A DNA stretch of 64,000 nucleotides from Paraburkholderia diazotrophica (GCF_900108945.1 NZ_FNYE01000001.1:124001-188000), one strand, 5' to 3'; shown: positions 9,397-17,514, counted from the stretch's first letter. The notes: generated by a model not told the origin, from the letters alone. Numbers and translations are program-made.

Positions 9397-10083
9397 GTGC
9401 CCGGCGAAGAGCCGCATGCAGAGTCGACGTTCTCCGCGCTGGCGACGCCCCTCATCGACGAAGCGCTCGCGCGCGTCGCCGCCATCCACGCCGACGCTTC
9501 TCCCGAATCCCTGCATCAGTTGCGCGTCGCGCTGCGGCGCCTGCGTTCGCTATGGTGGGCGTACCGACCGATGCTCGACAAGGAAGAGAACGCACGGCAG
9601 CGCGCGCTGTATCGCTATCTGGCTGACGCCGCGGGCAGAGAGCGCGATTGGGACATCTTCCTCGAACTGCTCGCCGGCGACGAAGACAGCCCGCGCGATG
9701 TGCCACCATGCCTGCGCGAAGCGCGCGAGCAGGCGCTGGCGGCGAGCCGCGAGACGCTCATCAACGCCGATATCCGTAACGTGCTGCACAGCGCGCTTGC
9801 GAGCACGTCGAAGGAACTGAACGCCGCACCGGAACGACATGCGCTGCAGAAGTTCGCTGCGAAGCGCGTGCGTGCCGCCGAACGCTCACTGCGCAAGACG
9901 CTGCGCGGCGCATCGCATGCGAAGCGCTTCGATCACGAGGCGCTTCGTGATGTGCGCAAGGCGGGGAAGAAGGTCCGCTATCTGCGCGAGTTTTTCGGGC
10001 CGATGCTCGACGACGATGGACACGGACACACGCTCGCGCACCTGGAGAAACTGCAGCAGTGCTCGGCGAACTCAACGACGTGA
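9397..10083 (+). CDS. CHAD domain protein, 3' end frameshifted
   Basis: CHAD domains are all-helical, conserved-histidine domains linked to polyphosphate binding and often fused to CYTH. The diagnostic helix ESLHQLRVALRRLRS is at about residues 37-51, with a second repeat near the C-terminus (ALRDVRKAGKKVRYLREFFG). Reading from a GTG start, the frame ends with the non-family tail CSANSTT. One base appears missing near 10059: the other frame then reads VLGELNDVIASVALLRDN and runs to a stop at 10220, exactly the expected CHAD C-terminal helix. It is therefore a recent frameshift or a sequence error, removing about 53 residues. No CYTH domain precedes it. Confidence 0.75.
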   Translation: MPGEEPHAESTFSALATPLIDEALARVAAIHADASPESLHQLRVALRRLRSLWWAYRPMLDKEENARQRALYRYLADAAGRERDWDIFLELLAGDEDSPRDVPPCLREAREQALAASRETLINADIRNVLHSALASTSKELNAAPERHALQKFAAKRVRAAERSLRKTLRGASHAKRFDHEALRDVRKAGKKVRYLREFFGPMLDDDGHGHTLAHLEKLQQCSANSTT

Positions 10084-10220
10084 TCGCAAGTGTCGCGCTG
10101 CTGCGCGACAACACGGGTCTTTTCGCCGACGAGCAGGACGCCAGCGCGGCGCTCGCGTATCTTAAAGAGCGGCGCAGGCATCGTCAGCGCGAAGCCGTGC
10201 GGCTGCTGCGCAAATCATAG
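10059..10220 (+). other. Out-of-frame 3' remainder of the CHAD gene
   Basis: From the codon gtg at 10059-10061 the -1 frame encodes about 53 residues (LGELNDVIASVALLRDN ... REAVRLLRKS) that complete the CHAD fold and end in TAG at 10218-10220. Codon use is like the upstream part. One base added between 10057 and 10061 would restore a gene of about 275 codons. Confidence 0.7.
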
Positions 10221-10276
10221 TGTCCATTGCATCTGCGCATCGGGCGCGCGAGGGCAGAAGTCGCGCCTTCAAAACC

Positions 10277-10293
10277 GTATATACTGTTTATAC
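10277..10293 (+). promoter_or_regulatory. -10-like element inside an inverted repeat ahead of the H1-like gene
   Basis: GTATA (10277-10281) and TATAC (10289-10293) form a dyad with a 7-nt spacer; TATACT (10280-10285) within it matches the -10 consensus at 5 of 6 positions. The downstream gene has a ribbon-helix-helix-like C-terminus, so the dyad may be an autoregulatory site. The -35 region is weak. Confidence 0.4.
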
Positions 10294-10311
10294 CGTTAAC
10301 GAGGAATCGAC

Positions 10312-10944
10312 ATGAGCACGCCACGAATCAAGGAACCCACGAAGAAAGCCTTCCACTTCCCGAAGAGCGCGAAGGAAACGTCCGCTGAAGCGAAGAAGCC
10401 GTCGGCGAAGGCATCGCGGGCGTCGGATGCGAAGAAGGCATCCCCGGATGCGCAAGCGGCCGCGAGCGCGCCGGATGCGGCATCGACGAAAGCGCAGGCA
10501 CCGAAGGCCGCGCCGCAGAGCAAGGCCGCGAAGACTACGAAGCCGACGAACGCAACGAAGCCGACGAACGCAACGAAGCCGACGAAGCCGGCAAAGGCCG
10601 TCAAGCCCACGCAGACGCCAGAGGCCGCCAGGCCCGCGGCGAAAACGCCGAAGGCAGCGAAGTCGTCGAAGGCGCAAGCGGCGCCCGCCGTCGCTGCGGA
10701 GAAGAAGCCGCGCATGAAGAAGGAAAAGGAAAAAGTCGTCCGCGACAGCTTCACGATGCCCAAGTCGGACTACGCGAAGATCGCCGAACTCAAACAGCGC
10801 TGCCTCGATGCGGGACTCTCCGTGAAGAAGAGCGAATTGCTGCGCGCAGGTTTGAACCTGCTCGCCGTCTCGCCTGCGAAGCGGCTGATCGCGGCCGTGC
10901 AGGAGCTCGAAGCGGTCAAGACGGGACGCCCCGCCAAGTCGTGA
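10312..10944 (+). CDS. Lysine/alanine-rich histone-H1-like protein with C-terminal DNA-binding-like region
   Basis: A 210-residue protein of two parts. Residues about 10-140 are low-complexity Lys/Ala/Pro/Thr with repeated KPTNAT and AK(K)P motifs, like bacterial H1/AlgP-type nucleoid proteins. The C-terminal 70 residues (RDSFTMPKSDYAKIAELKQR, SVKKSELLRAGLNLLAVSP) look like a short ordered domain resembling a ribbon-helix-helix: a strand-like SFTMPKSDY followed by two helices. A good GAGGA ribosome site precedes the ATG. Nucleoid association or DNA binding is inferred from charge and layout, not from a recognised named family. Confidence 0.75.
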   Translation: MSTPRIKEPTKKAFHFPKSAKETSAEAKKPSAKASRASDAKKASPDAQAAASAPDAASTKAQAPKAAPQSKAAKTTKPTNATKPTNATKPTKPAKAVKPTQTPEAARPAAKTPKAAKSSKAQAAPAVAAEKKPRMKKEKEKVVRDSFTMPKSDYAKIAELKQRCLDAGLSVKKSELLRAGLNLLAVSPAKRLIAAVQELEAVKTGRPAKS

Positions 10945-10970
10945 TCATGCGGCGGCCGCCCGCGCCGCCG

Positions 10971-11237
10971 TCATCCCGCATCGTTTGGATAGCGCCCGGC
11001 GAAAGCCGAGTGCATACGCTTGAGCAGCGCAATATACGGACGCCCTTGATCCGTCATCATCCAGGATGCGGCCAGGGCGTTCGTCTCATCCCACAGGCGC
11101 TCGAACTTGTCGCGCGCGACGTCCGCGGGAATCCCGGACATCATCAGATCAAGAAAGTCCTTTTCGATTGCTTCGGCGGAGCGGGGCGCCGGCGCTGGCG
11201 GGCTCGTCTGCATGTCGCCGGACTGATCGGAGGACAC
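10971..11237 (-). CDS. Small hypothetical protein, tandem paralog A
   Basis: Unrecognised small acidic-helical protein ending DQGRPYIALLKRMHSAFAGRYPNDAG. It aligns by eye with the C-terminal half of the gene immediately upstream (SAEAIEKDF...FERLWDETN...YIALLKRM against SAEELSFAF...FETLWNEVN...YIALLHRM), so the pair is a tandem duplication. A GTG at 11237 with GAGG five bases upstream is taken as the start (88 residues); an ATG at 11213 is the alternative. The longer open frame upstream of this only mirrors the neighbouring gene. The two genes are 14 nt apart and probably co-transcribed. Function unknown. Confidence 0.6.
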   Translation of the reverse strand: MSSDQSGDMQTSPPAPAPRSAEAIEKDFLDLMMSGIPADVARDKFERLWDETNALAASWMMTDQGRPYIALLKRMHSAFAGRYPNDAG

Positions 11238-11251
11238 GATCGCCTCGCGTG

Positions 11252-11680
11252 CTAGTTCATCGATGGCAGGAATCGCCAGCGCCGATCCATCCTGTGCAGC
11301 AGCGCGATATACGAAAACGCGGCATCGCTGTCGACGCACGACTGTGCCGCATCGTTGACTTCGTTCCACAACGTTTCGAATCGAACCGCCGCTTCGGGCC
11401 GGCTGAGCGGCTGCGTGAGGAGCACCGAAAAAGCAAACGACAGTTCCTCCGCGCTGCGCCGCAGCGGGTAGCACGATCGACGCGATAGATATCTGTACTT
11501 CAAGTGGTCTCCGGCTAACGTGTCGGTATGTACGCGTTCGAAAGCGGCGCCGATGTCGCTGACGTCACGGGGGTCCGGCATCACATTGCCCGCCGCATAT
11601 GACGCCGATGATACAGCCGCGCGAAACGTGCGCGGCAGCCATCGTCCGTGATCTTTTGGTGAAGGACGGATGTCTGTCAT
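11252..11680 (-). CDS. Small hypothetical protein, tandem paralog B
   Basis: Unrecognised protein of up to 142 residues. The conserved part is the last 70 residues (SAEELSFAFSVLL, RFETLWNEVNDAAQS, YIALLHRMDRRWRFLP), which matches paralog A just downstream. The N-terminal part is less certain: a GTG-ATG pair at 11584-11579 could be the true start and would give about 110 residues. No signal peptide or membrane helix. crcB follows the same strand upstream, separated by 33 nt from the longest start, so weak co-transcription with crcB is possible. Confidence 0.5.
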   Translation of the reverse strand: MTDIRPSPKDHGRWLPRTFRAAVSSASYAAGNVMPDPRDVSDIGAAFERVHTDTLAGDHLKYRYLSRRSCYPLRRSAEELSFAFSVLLTQPLSRPEAAVRFETLWNEVNDAAQSCVDSDAAFSYIALLHRMDRRWRFLPSMN

Positions 11681-11713
11681 CGCCGTCAGCGGCGACGCGG
11701 CAACGTGCTCCCC

Positions 11714-12094
11714 TCAGCGCGCGACGGCGGCCACCGTCGCGATGCCGAGCACCGTCGCGATCACGGAAGCCGTCACGTGAATCGCGATCTCGCCGGCGGC
11801 CCAGTTCAGCCGTCCTTGTTGCAGGTGCTGGACCACTTCCGCGGAGAAGGTCGAGAACGTCGACAGCCCGCCCATCAGGCCAGTGATGATGAAGAGGCGC
11901 CATTCGGGCGCGATCTGCGGATTGCGTCCGAAGTACGCGACCGCGACACCGATGATGTAGCCGGCGATCACGTTCGCCGCGAGCGTGCCGAGCGGCAGCG
12001 CGGGAAAGAGCGCATTGAGACGCAGACCGAGCAACCAGCGAAACAGCGAACCGAGTGCGCCGCCAATGCCGACGGCAAGAATGGACAGATACAT
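11714..12094 (-). CDS. crcB: Fluoride ion channel CrcB (Fluc)
   Basis: A 126-residue, four-helix inner-membrane protein that exports fluoride as an antiparallel dimer and protects enolase and pyrophosphatase from fluoride. Family signatures are plain: [13 protein letters not shown] near the N-terminus, the Asn-containing [12 protein letters not shown] in TM2, and the TM3-break segment [13 protein letters not shown] that contributes the Phe box and central Na+ site. Length is normal for Fluc. A fluoride riboswitch lies in its leader (12171-12220), which fixes both the function and the mode of control. Confidence 0.96.
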   Translation of the reverse strand: MYLSILAVGIGGALGSLFRWLLGLRLNALFPALPLGTLAANVIAGYIIGVAVAYFGRNPQIAPEWRLFIITGLMGGLSTFSTFSAEVVQHLQQGRLNWAAGEIAIHVTASVIATVLGIATVAAVAR

Positions 12095-12170
12095 GGGAAG
12101 CCTGGAAAGCCGAACGTCGACAAACCGGCTGCGGCGGGGCGTGAGGCTGCAACGTCCGCAGTGATCCGGG

Positions 12171-12220
12171 CGAAGCAGGCATCATCAGCCACGAGGGCGG
12201 TTCAGGAGAATGCCATCTCC
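12171..12220 (-). ncRNA. Fluoride riboswitch (crcB motif) aptamer
   Basis: Reading the minus strand from 12220: GGAG-AUG-GCAUU-CUCC, then UGAACC, a small GCC-CUCGU-GGC hairpin, then UGAUG-AUGCC-UGC. This matches the crcB motif block by block: the GGxG/CxCC stem around the AUG, the short variable hairpin, and the GGCAU/AUGCC long-range pairing that closes the pseudoknot. It ends 76 nt before the crcB ATG. The intervening leader contains CTGCGG and CCGCAG segments that could act in the expression platform. Fluoride binding should raise crcB expression. Confidence 0.92.
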
Positions 12221-12437
12221 GGCGCGCGCAAGTCTAACACCGGCGCGCGCGGTGTATGAAGGGCGCGCGGCTCGACAGGGCGGGCCGCTCACCAGCATCG
12301 CGAGGTTACACCAGCAGCGCGGGCACTGTCAGCGAACGCACGCAGCCGCGCTGTGCTTCCGGCGATGCAGCGCACGTCGTCCCGCTTTGCGCGAGTCATT
12401 CGGTTGCCGGACCCATGTCGGCTCGATATCGCGCCGT

Positions 12438-13640
12438 TCAGCCGACCGTCTCGCGCTCCGGCGTCGACGTGATCTTGTGGATCGACAGGTCGGCCCCGTT
12501 GAATTCGTTTTCCTGGTCGATCCGCAGTCCGACGCTCATGCGGATCGCGCCGTAGACGATCGTGCCGCCCAGCGCCGCGAACACGACGCCGCCGAGCGTG
12601 CCGATCACCTGCGCGACGAGCGACACGCCGCCCAGGCCGCCCAGCACATGCTGGCCGAAGATGCCCGCCGCGATGCCGCCCCACGCGCCGCACAGACCAT
12701 GCAGCGGCCAGACGCCGAGCACGTCGTCGATGCGCCAGCGGTTCTGGACAATCGTGAACATGTGGACGAACAGCACGCCCGCGACGGCGCCCGTCACCAG
12801 CGCGCCGAGGGGATGCATCACGTCCGAGCCGGCGCACACGGCCACCAGCCCCGCGAGCGGACCGTTGTACGTGAAGCCCGGGTCGTTTCGGCCCGCGAGC
12901 CACGCGGTGAGCGTGCCGCCGACCATCGCCATCAGCGAGTTGACGGCGACGAGGCCGCTGATCTTGTCGATGGTCTGCGCGCTCATCACGTTGAAGCCGA
13001 ACCAGCCGACGGCGAGCACCCACGCGCCGAGCGCGAGAAACGGAATGTTCGACGGCGGATGCGCGGCGATGCGTCCGTCGCGCGTGTAGCGGCCATGCCG
13101 CGCGCCGAGCAGCATCACGGCGGGCAGCGCGACCCAGCCGCCGAACGCGTGCACCACCACCGAGCCCGCGAAGTCATGAAACGGCGCGCCGAGCGCGTGC
13201 GTGAGCCATGTCTGGATGCCGAAGCGGTCGTTCCACACGATCCCTTCGAAGAACGGATAGATGAATCCCACCAGCACGAAGGTCGCGAACAGCTGCGGGT
13301 TGAACTTCGAGCGCTCGGCGATACCGCCCGAGACGATTGCGGGGATCGCCGCCGCGAACGTCAGCAGGAAGAAGAAGCGCACGAGCGCGTAGCCGTTGTG
13401 CGCGGCGAGCGTCTCCGCGCTGCCGTAGAACTGGACGCCATAGGCGATCGTGTAGCCGATGAAGAAGTACGCGATGGTCGACACCGAGAAGTCGACGAGG
13501 ATCTTCACGAGCGCGTTGACCTGATTTTTCTTGCGGACCGTGCCCAGTTCCAGGAACGCGAAGCCCGCGTGCATGGCGAGCACCATGGCCGCGCCGAGCA
13601 GCAGGAAGAGGGTGTCGGTGCCGGTTTTCAGACTGTCCAT
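12438..13640 (-). CDS. amt: Ammonium transporter Amt family
   Basis: A 400-residue, about 11-helix inner-membrane channel for ammonium/ammonia. Starting from the ATG at 13640 (MDSLKTGTDTLFLLLGAAMV), it shows the family segments GFAFLELGTVRKKN, SGGIAERSKF, the SVVVHAFGGW region with the first pore His and its preceding Asp, and GVLFVHMFTIV with the second pore His. The long in-frame extension upstream of 13640 is intergenic reading, not protein. No glnK/PII gene is adjacent, unlike many amtB loci, so gating partner genes must lie elsewhere. The upstream region has a GG-N10-GC arrangement but no convincing sigma54 site. Confidence 0.93.
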   Translation of the reverse strand: MDSLKTGTDTLFLLLGAAMVLAMHAGFAFLELGTVRKKNQVNALVKILVDFSVSTIAYFFIGYTIAYGVQFYGSAETLAAHNGYALVRFFFLLTFAAAIPAIVSGGIAERSKFNPQLFATFVLVGFIYPFFEGIVWNDRFGIQTWLTHALGAPFHDFAGSVVVHAFGGWVALPAVMLLGARHGRYTRDGRIAAHPPSNIPFLALGAWVLAVGWFGFNVMSAQTIDKISGLVAVNSLMAMVGGTLTAWLAGRNDPGFTYNGPLAGLVAVCAGSDVMHPLGALVTGAVAGVLFVHMFTIVQNRWRIDDVLGVWPLHGLCGAWGGIAAGIFGQHVLGGLGGVSLVAQVIGTLGGVVFAALGGTIVYGAIRMSVGLRIDQENEFNGADLSIHKITSTPERETVG

Positions 13641-14088
13641 CGGTAGGAATCCTGCGATGCGCAAAAAGCGGGCGTCGAATGCAAGAAACGGGCCAAAGCG
13701 AGGCGCGCACGCGTTCTGCCGGTGCGAAGGCGCACCGGAATGGGACGAGACGATTCCGTGAGGCGGTCTGTTGGAACGGGTTACGTGGCGATTCGGACGA
13801 AGTGAGCACCGTATGTGTGCAATTTGTCCAAAAACAGGGCATCGGACGAACCCAAAAATGTGCGAATCCCTATGGTTTGCTTGATAAAGCCCTACGATTT
13901 CATAACAGACGCGGCGTCCGACGCGCCGAACGAAACGTGCGCCGCCGGTGTGCGCCGATGCGGGCTGTATTTGCATCAGGCTGGCGAGCCATCCTCGCTG
14001 GACGGCCTTTTGTCATCGGAACCGATCGCCGACATAATGTGCCGTCCCCCGGCGCAACCCGCCGGCTTCCGCTTCTTCCGGCGCGCGC
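13641..14088. other. Divergent intergenic region between amt and the sensor kinase
   Basis: About 450 bases with no believable gene. A/T-richer DNA around 13810-13910 probably holds the two divergent promoters. I found TTGCTT and CATAAC hexamers toward the kinase and a minus-strand GG-N10-GC pattern toward amt, both weak. Confidence 0.4.
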
Positions 14089-15747
14089 ATGAGACTTACC
14101 ACCAAAGGCCTGCTGCTGATCGCGATACCCGCCGTATTCGAAATCGCGCTGCTGTCGGGGCTGCTGAAGGCGCAGTCGGATGCCGATCAGGCCGAACGGT
14201 GGAGCATGCACAGCCAGGACGTGCTGCGTCGGACGGCGGACATTCTGGCGCCCGTGCTGCTGGAATCGGTGCGGCTGCGCGGCGCCGTCGTCAGCGGCGC
14301 GCGCGATACCGCCACGCCCGTCGCGCTGTGGATGGATGTCGATCGGCGCATTGACCAGCTGGCCGAACTCGTCTCCGATGATCCGGCGCAGGTCGAGCGT
14401 GCGGTGCAGATCCGCCAGTCCGTGCAGGCGTACCGGCAATGGTCGGACCGCGTGCAGGACCTGATCCGCTCGGGGCGCCGGCGAGACGTGCTGCAACGCT
14501 TTCGCGACCTCGCCGCGACCGACGTGCTCGACCGCTTCCGTGCGCAGGTCGCCGAGTTCCAGGCGCAGGAGCGGCGTCTCGATTCGCTGCGCTCGGCGGC
14601 CGCCGCGGCGGCGCGCTCGCGGCAGCAGTCGCTGATCGTCGCGGCTGTGGTCAGCTCGCTCGTGTTCGTCGCAATCGCGTTCTGGATGTTCGCGCGCGGC
14701 GTGCGTGGCCGGCTCGCGCTGCTGTCGGACAATGCGAGCCGCCTCGCGAGCAACGAGCCGCTTGCGCCGCTTACACCGGGCAGCGACGAGATCGCGCGGC
14801 TCGATCTGATGCTGCACGAGACCAGCCGACGTTTGCTCGAATCGGAGCGCCAGCAGGCGCGTTTTCAGTCGGATCTGAGCCGCCATGCCGCCGAGCTCGC
14901 GCAGACCAACGAAACGCTGCGCCAGCAGACGCAGGAGAACGAGACGTTCATCTACAGCGTGTCGCACGATCTGCGCGCGCCGCTGGTGAATTTGCAGGGC
15001 TTCTCGAAGGAGCTGATCCATGCGTGCGACGATCTGCGCGCGGCCGTGCGGCAGTCGTCACTGACGCGGCAGCAGCGCGAACACGTCGAGCAACTGATCG
15101 ACGAAGACATCGGCGAAGCGCTGCGTTTCCTGCAGACGGCCGTGCTGCGCGCATCGCACATCATCGACGCGCTGCTGCGGCTGTCACGCGTCGGCCGCGT
15201 CGAGTACCGGCGCCAGCAGGTCGACGTGCGCGACATCGTGCAGCGCGTGATCGACGCCATGCAGGCGACGATCCGCGATCGCGGCGCGCGCATCGTTGTG
15301 CAGACGCTGCCGCCCGTGTGGGGCGACCCGACCGCGCTCGAACAGGTTTTCGCGAACCTGATCGGCAATGCGATCAACTATCTGAGCCCGGCGCGCGCGG
15401 GCGTCGTCGAAATCGGCACGACGGTCGGGCCGCCCGGCGTGCAGACGCTGCGGATCTTCTATGTAAAGGACAACGGACGCGGCATTCCCGACATCGCGAT
15501 GCCGCGTCTCTTCAACGCGTTTCAGCGGCTGCACGGCAACGTCGCGGCGGGTGAGGGAATCGGTCTTGCGCTCGTGCGGCGGATGGTCGAGCGGCACGGC
15601 GGGCGGGTGTGGGCGGAATCGAAGGAGGACGTCGGAACGACGTTCTATGTGTCGTTGCCGGACGCCGCCCCGGCAACGTCGGGCGACGAGCGGCAAGACG
15701 TCGTGCTCTCGGGCGCCGTGCAGGCGCTGCGGGCTGAAACGCGGTAG
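14089..15747 (+). CDS. Orphan sensor histidine kinase (CHASE3-like sensor, HAMP, HisKA, HATPase)
   Basis: A 552-residue membrane kinase. One helix near the N-terminus and another at about 180-205 flank a helical periplasmic sensor of CHASE3 type (residues 30-180). A HAMP-like linker and coiled coil follow, then the H-box FIYSVSHDLRAPLVNLQGF with phospho-acceptor His293, the N-box VFANLIGNAINYL, G1 DNGRGIPD, F-box RLFNAFQRLHG and G2 GEGIGLALVRRM. The motif FSKEL after the H-box resembles phytochrome-like kinases. No response regulator is adjacent, so it is an orphan here; the downstream gene is convergent. Signal unknown. Confidence 0.9.
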   Translation: MRLTTKGLLLIAIPAVFEIALLSGLLKAQSDADQAERWSMHSQDVLRRTADILAPVLLESVRLRGAVVSGARDTATPVALWMDVDRRIDQLAELVSDDPAQVERAVQIRQSVQAYRQWSDRVQDLIRSGRRRDVLQRFRDLAATDVLDRFRAQVAEFQAQERRLDSLRSAAAAAARSRQQSLIVAAVVSSLVFVAIAFWMFARGVRGRLALLSDNASRLASNEPLAPLTPGSDEIARLDLMLHETSRRLLESERQQARFQSDLSRHAAELAQTNETLRQQTQENETFIYSVSHDLRAPLVNLQGFSKELIHACDDLRAAVRQSSLTRQQREHVEQLIDEDIGEALRFLQTAVLRASHIIDALLRLSRVGRVEYRRQQVDVRDIVQRVIDAMQATIRDRGARIVVQTLPPVWGDPTALEQVFANLIGNAINYLSPARAGVVEIGTTVGPPGVQTLRIFYVKDNGRGIPDIAMPRLFNAFQRLHGNVAAGEGIGLALVRRMVERHGGRVWAESKEDVGTTFYVSLPDAAPATSGDERQDVVLSGAVQALRAETR

Positions 15748-15771
15748 CCTGGGGCGCGCACAGGGCGAACG

Positions 15772-16095
15772 TCAGGTCGCCGAAAACAGCCGGCGCGGCC
15801 GGAGCAGCTTGCTGCCGCGAATCGACCAGTAGCAGCTGGCCGCGATCAGGAACAGCGCGCCCGCCAGAATGAACGAAGGCGCGACGTGGAGGGCCCCGGC
15901 GCCCAGCACGAACAGCCCGCGTACGACGACGAACAGCGCGGCCCAGAACGACAATACGGCCTGTGCGAGCAGCCGTGTGCCCGTGAAGCGCCGCGCGCGG
16001 TTTTCAATCGACCAGCTGGCGGGCGCGCGCGAGCAGAAGAACGTCAGCGAGATCAGCGCGACTGCGAGAATGATCATCCAGTTAGTGAGATCCAT
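15772..16095 (-). CDS. Small hypothetical inner-membrane protein
   Basis: A 107-residue protein with about three hydrophobic helices (MIILAVALISLTFFCS, AVLSFWAALFVVVRGLFVLG, SFILAGALFLIAASCYW) joined by Arg-rich loops, so it is almost surely in the inner membrane. I do not recognise a named family. It faces the kinase gene tail to tail, 24 nt apart. Codon use matches its neighbours. Confidence 0.6.
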   Translation of the reverse strand: MDLTNWMIILAVALISLTFFCSRAPASWSIENRARRFTGTRLLAQAVLSFWAALFVVVRGLFVLGAGALHVAPSFILAGALFLIAASCYWSIRGSKLLRPRRLFSAT

Positions 16096-16201
16096 GGTAG
16101 AGCCCTTCTAAAGTCAACGCGCGACTTTAGGGGGCGCTACGCGTAGCGGATATCGGAGAAGTCTCAATCTGGACTGTGAGCGGCAGCGTGCCGCGCATCA
16201 A

Positions 16202-16221
16202 GGCCGGGCGCGAACCCGGCC
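16202..16221 (-). terminator. Candidate terminator after the DJ-1/PfpI gene
   Basis: GGCCGGG / CCCGGCC stem (16202-16208, 16215-16221) with a 6-nt loop, 11 nt past the stop on the minus strand, followed there by TTGATG rather than a full T-run. Confidence 0.45.
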
Positions 16222-16232
16222 ATCGAGACGCA

Positions 16233-16814
16233 TCAAAGTTCGATGCGCGTGCCGAGCAGGACTAGGAATTGCCGCAGCCATTCCGGATGCGCGGGCCACG
16301 CGGGCGCGGTGACGAAATTCGCATCGGTGACGGCCGCGTCGATGGGGATGTCCGCGTAGTCGCCGCCCGCCAGTCTCACTTCCGGCGCGCACGCCGGATA
16401 GGCCGAGATGCGCCTGCCGCGAATCACGTCGGCGGCGGCCAGCAACTGCGCGGCGTGACAGATCGCGGCGATCGGCTTGTTGCCTTGCGCGAAGTGGCGC
16501 ACGAGATCGATCACTTTCGCGTCGAGGCGCAGATATTCCGGCGCGCGTCCGCCCGCGATCGCGAGCGCATCGTATCGGGACGCGTCGATGTCGTCGAATG
16601 CGGCGTTCAGCGTGAACTGGTGGCCGGGCTTCTCGGAGTACGTCTGGTCGCCCTCGAAATCGTGGATCGCCGTCTTCACGCGATCGCCTGCGCGCTTGCC
16701 GGGGCAGACGGCATCGACGGTATGGCCGATTGCCTGCAGCGCCTGAAACGGCACCATCGTTTCGTAATCTTCGGCAAAGTCGCCCGTGAGGAACAGAATC
16801 TTCTTTGCTGCCAT
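16233..16814 (-). CDS. DJ-1/PfpI family protein
   Basis: A 193-residue cytoplasmic protein with the DJ-1/PfpI Rossmann-like fold. The nucleophile elbow [10 protein letters not shown] places the conserved Cys at 119 followed by His120, and an acidic residue in GDFAEDYE (about residue 15) is in the position that tunes the Cys in this family. Members act as glyoxalases, deglycase-like enzymes, amidases or oxidative-stress chaperones; the exact activity cannot be called from sequence. The ATG has a nearby GGAGGC ribosome site. Single-gene unit. Confidence 0.88.
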   Translation of the reverse strand: MAAKKILFLTGDFAEDYETMVPFQALQAIGHTVDAVCPGKRAGDRVKTAIHDFEGDQTYSEKPGHQFTLNAAFDDIDASRYDALAIAGGRAPEYLRLDAKVIDLVRHFAQGNKPIAAICHAAQLLAAADVIRGRRISAYPACAPEVRLAGGDYADIPIDAAVTDANFVTAPAWPAHPEWLRQFLVLLGTRIEL

Positions 16815-16994
16815 CGCATGCCTCCAGTCGTTGAGGGAAGACGTCGAACGTCGGCCAGTCTACTCCAGCACATTTGACAACACCGCGAACGATCGCCTGA
16901 TAACCCCGTCGCGAACGGAGTCAATGACACGCAGCGGCGTATCATTGAGATGTTTTCGCATCAGGAGGCCGCTTGAGGCGGCTCATACGCAACG

Positions 16995-17468
16995 ATGACA
17001 CCGATCAAACCCATCTCCCGCCGCCCGATCGTCCGTTCGACGCTGTTCGCCGCCATGCTGCTCGCGGGCCTCACTGCGTGCCAGAAGAACGATGCGTCCG
17101 CAGGTCAGACGCCGTCGGGCCTCAACAATATCGGGCAGCAGGCCGGCCAGAAGCTCGATCAGGCGGCGAGCTACGTCGGCCAGCAGGTCGATGCCGCGAA
17201 GGCCACGGCGCAGCAGAATCTGGACGCGGCCGCATCCGGCCCGTCGATCAACCTCAATCCGGGCGACCTCGCGTCGCAGGCGCAAGCCAATCTGCAAGGC
17301 GCGGCCAGCGCGACGAACGCGGCCGTCGCCAAGGCGATGAGCTCGACGGGCGCCGGACTCGAGACGGCGGGACGCAAGCTTCAGCAATGGTCGAGCGAAA
17401 CGTCGTCGAACTCGTCGCCGTCGTCGACCGACGGCGGCAGCGACGCGCAGAAACAGATGGACAAGTGA
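16995..17468 (+). CDS. Small lipoprotein
   Basis: A 157-residue putative lipoprotein: basic N-terminus, hydrophobic helix, and lipobox LAGLTAC with the lipidated Cys at residue 29. The mature part is Ala/Gln/Ser-rich and helical (repeats of AGQKLDQAASYVGQQ-type sequence) like LEA-like or YtxH-type envelope proteins, ending in a Ser-rich tail. The absence of Asp after the Cys fits outer-membrane sorting. No named family is recognised. It precedes the Rrf2 gene but is separated from it by a regulator site. Confidence 0.7.
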   Translation: MTPIKPISRRPIVRSTLFAAMLLAGLTACQKNDASAGQTPSGLNNIGQQAGQKLDQAASYVGQQVDAAKATAQQNLDAAASGPSINLNPGDLASQAQANLQGAASATNAAVAKAMSSTGAGLETAGRKLQQWSSETSSNSSPSSTDGGSDAQKQMDK

Positions 17469-17493
17469 ATCTGCACTTGACCGCGACCGGTAA

Positions 17494-17514
17494 GTGTAAC
17501 TATCATGATTGCAT
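17494..17514 (+). promoter_or_regulatory. Candidate Rrf2-regulator operator, copy 1
   Basis: GTGTAACTATCATGATTGCAT is an imperfect dyad 61 nt upstream of the Rrf2-type gene. It matches the reverse complement of the site at 18089-18109 at 16 of 21 positions, including the TGTAAC-type and GATT half elements. Confidence 0.55.

Noticed and set aside
11565..12185. 206-residue open frame across crcB
   Set aside because: Out-of-frame reading of crcB and its leader; it would disrupt the riboswitch interpretation and has no domain.
13820..13860. Sigma54 promoter for amt
   Set aside because: A GG-N10-GC spacing exists on the minus strand, but the flanking consensus bases match poorly, so it was not annotated.
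13641..13976. N-terminal extension of Amt to 512 residues
   Set aside because: The added 112 residues are Arg/His/Ser-rich with no helix; Amt proteins start at or near the first helix, as here from 13640.
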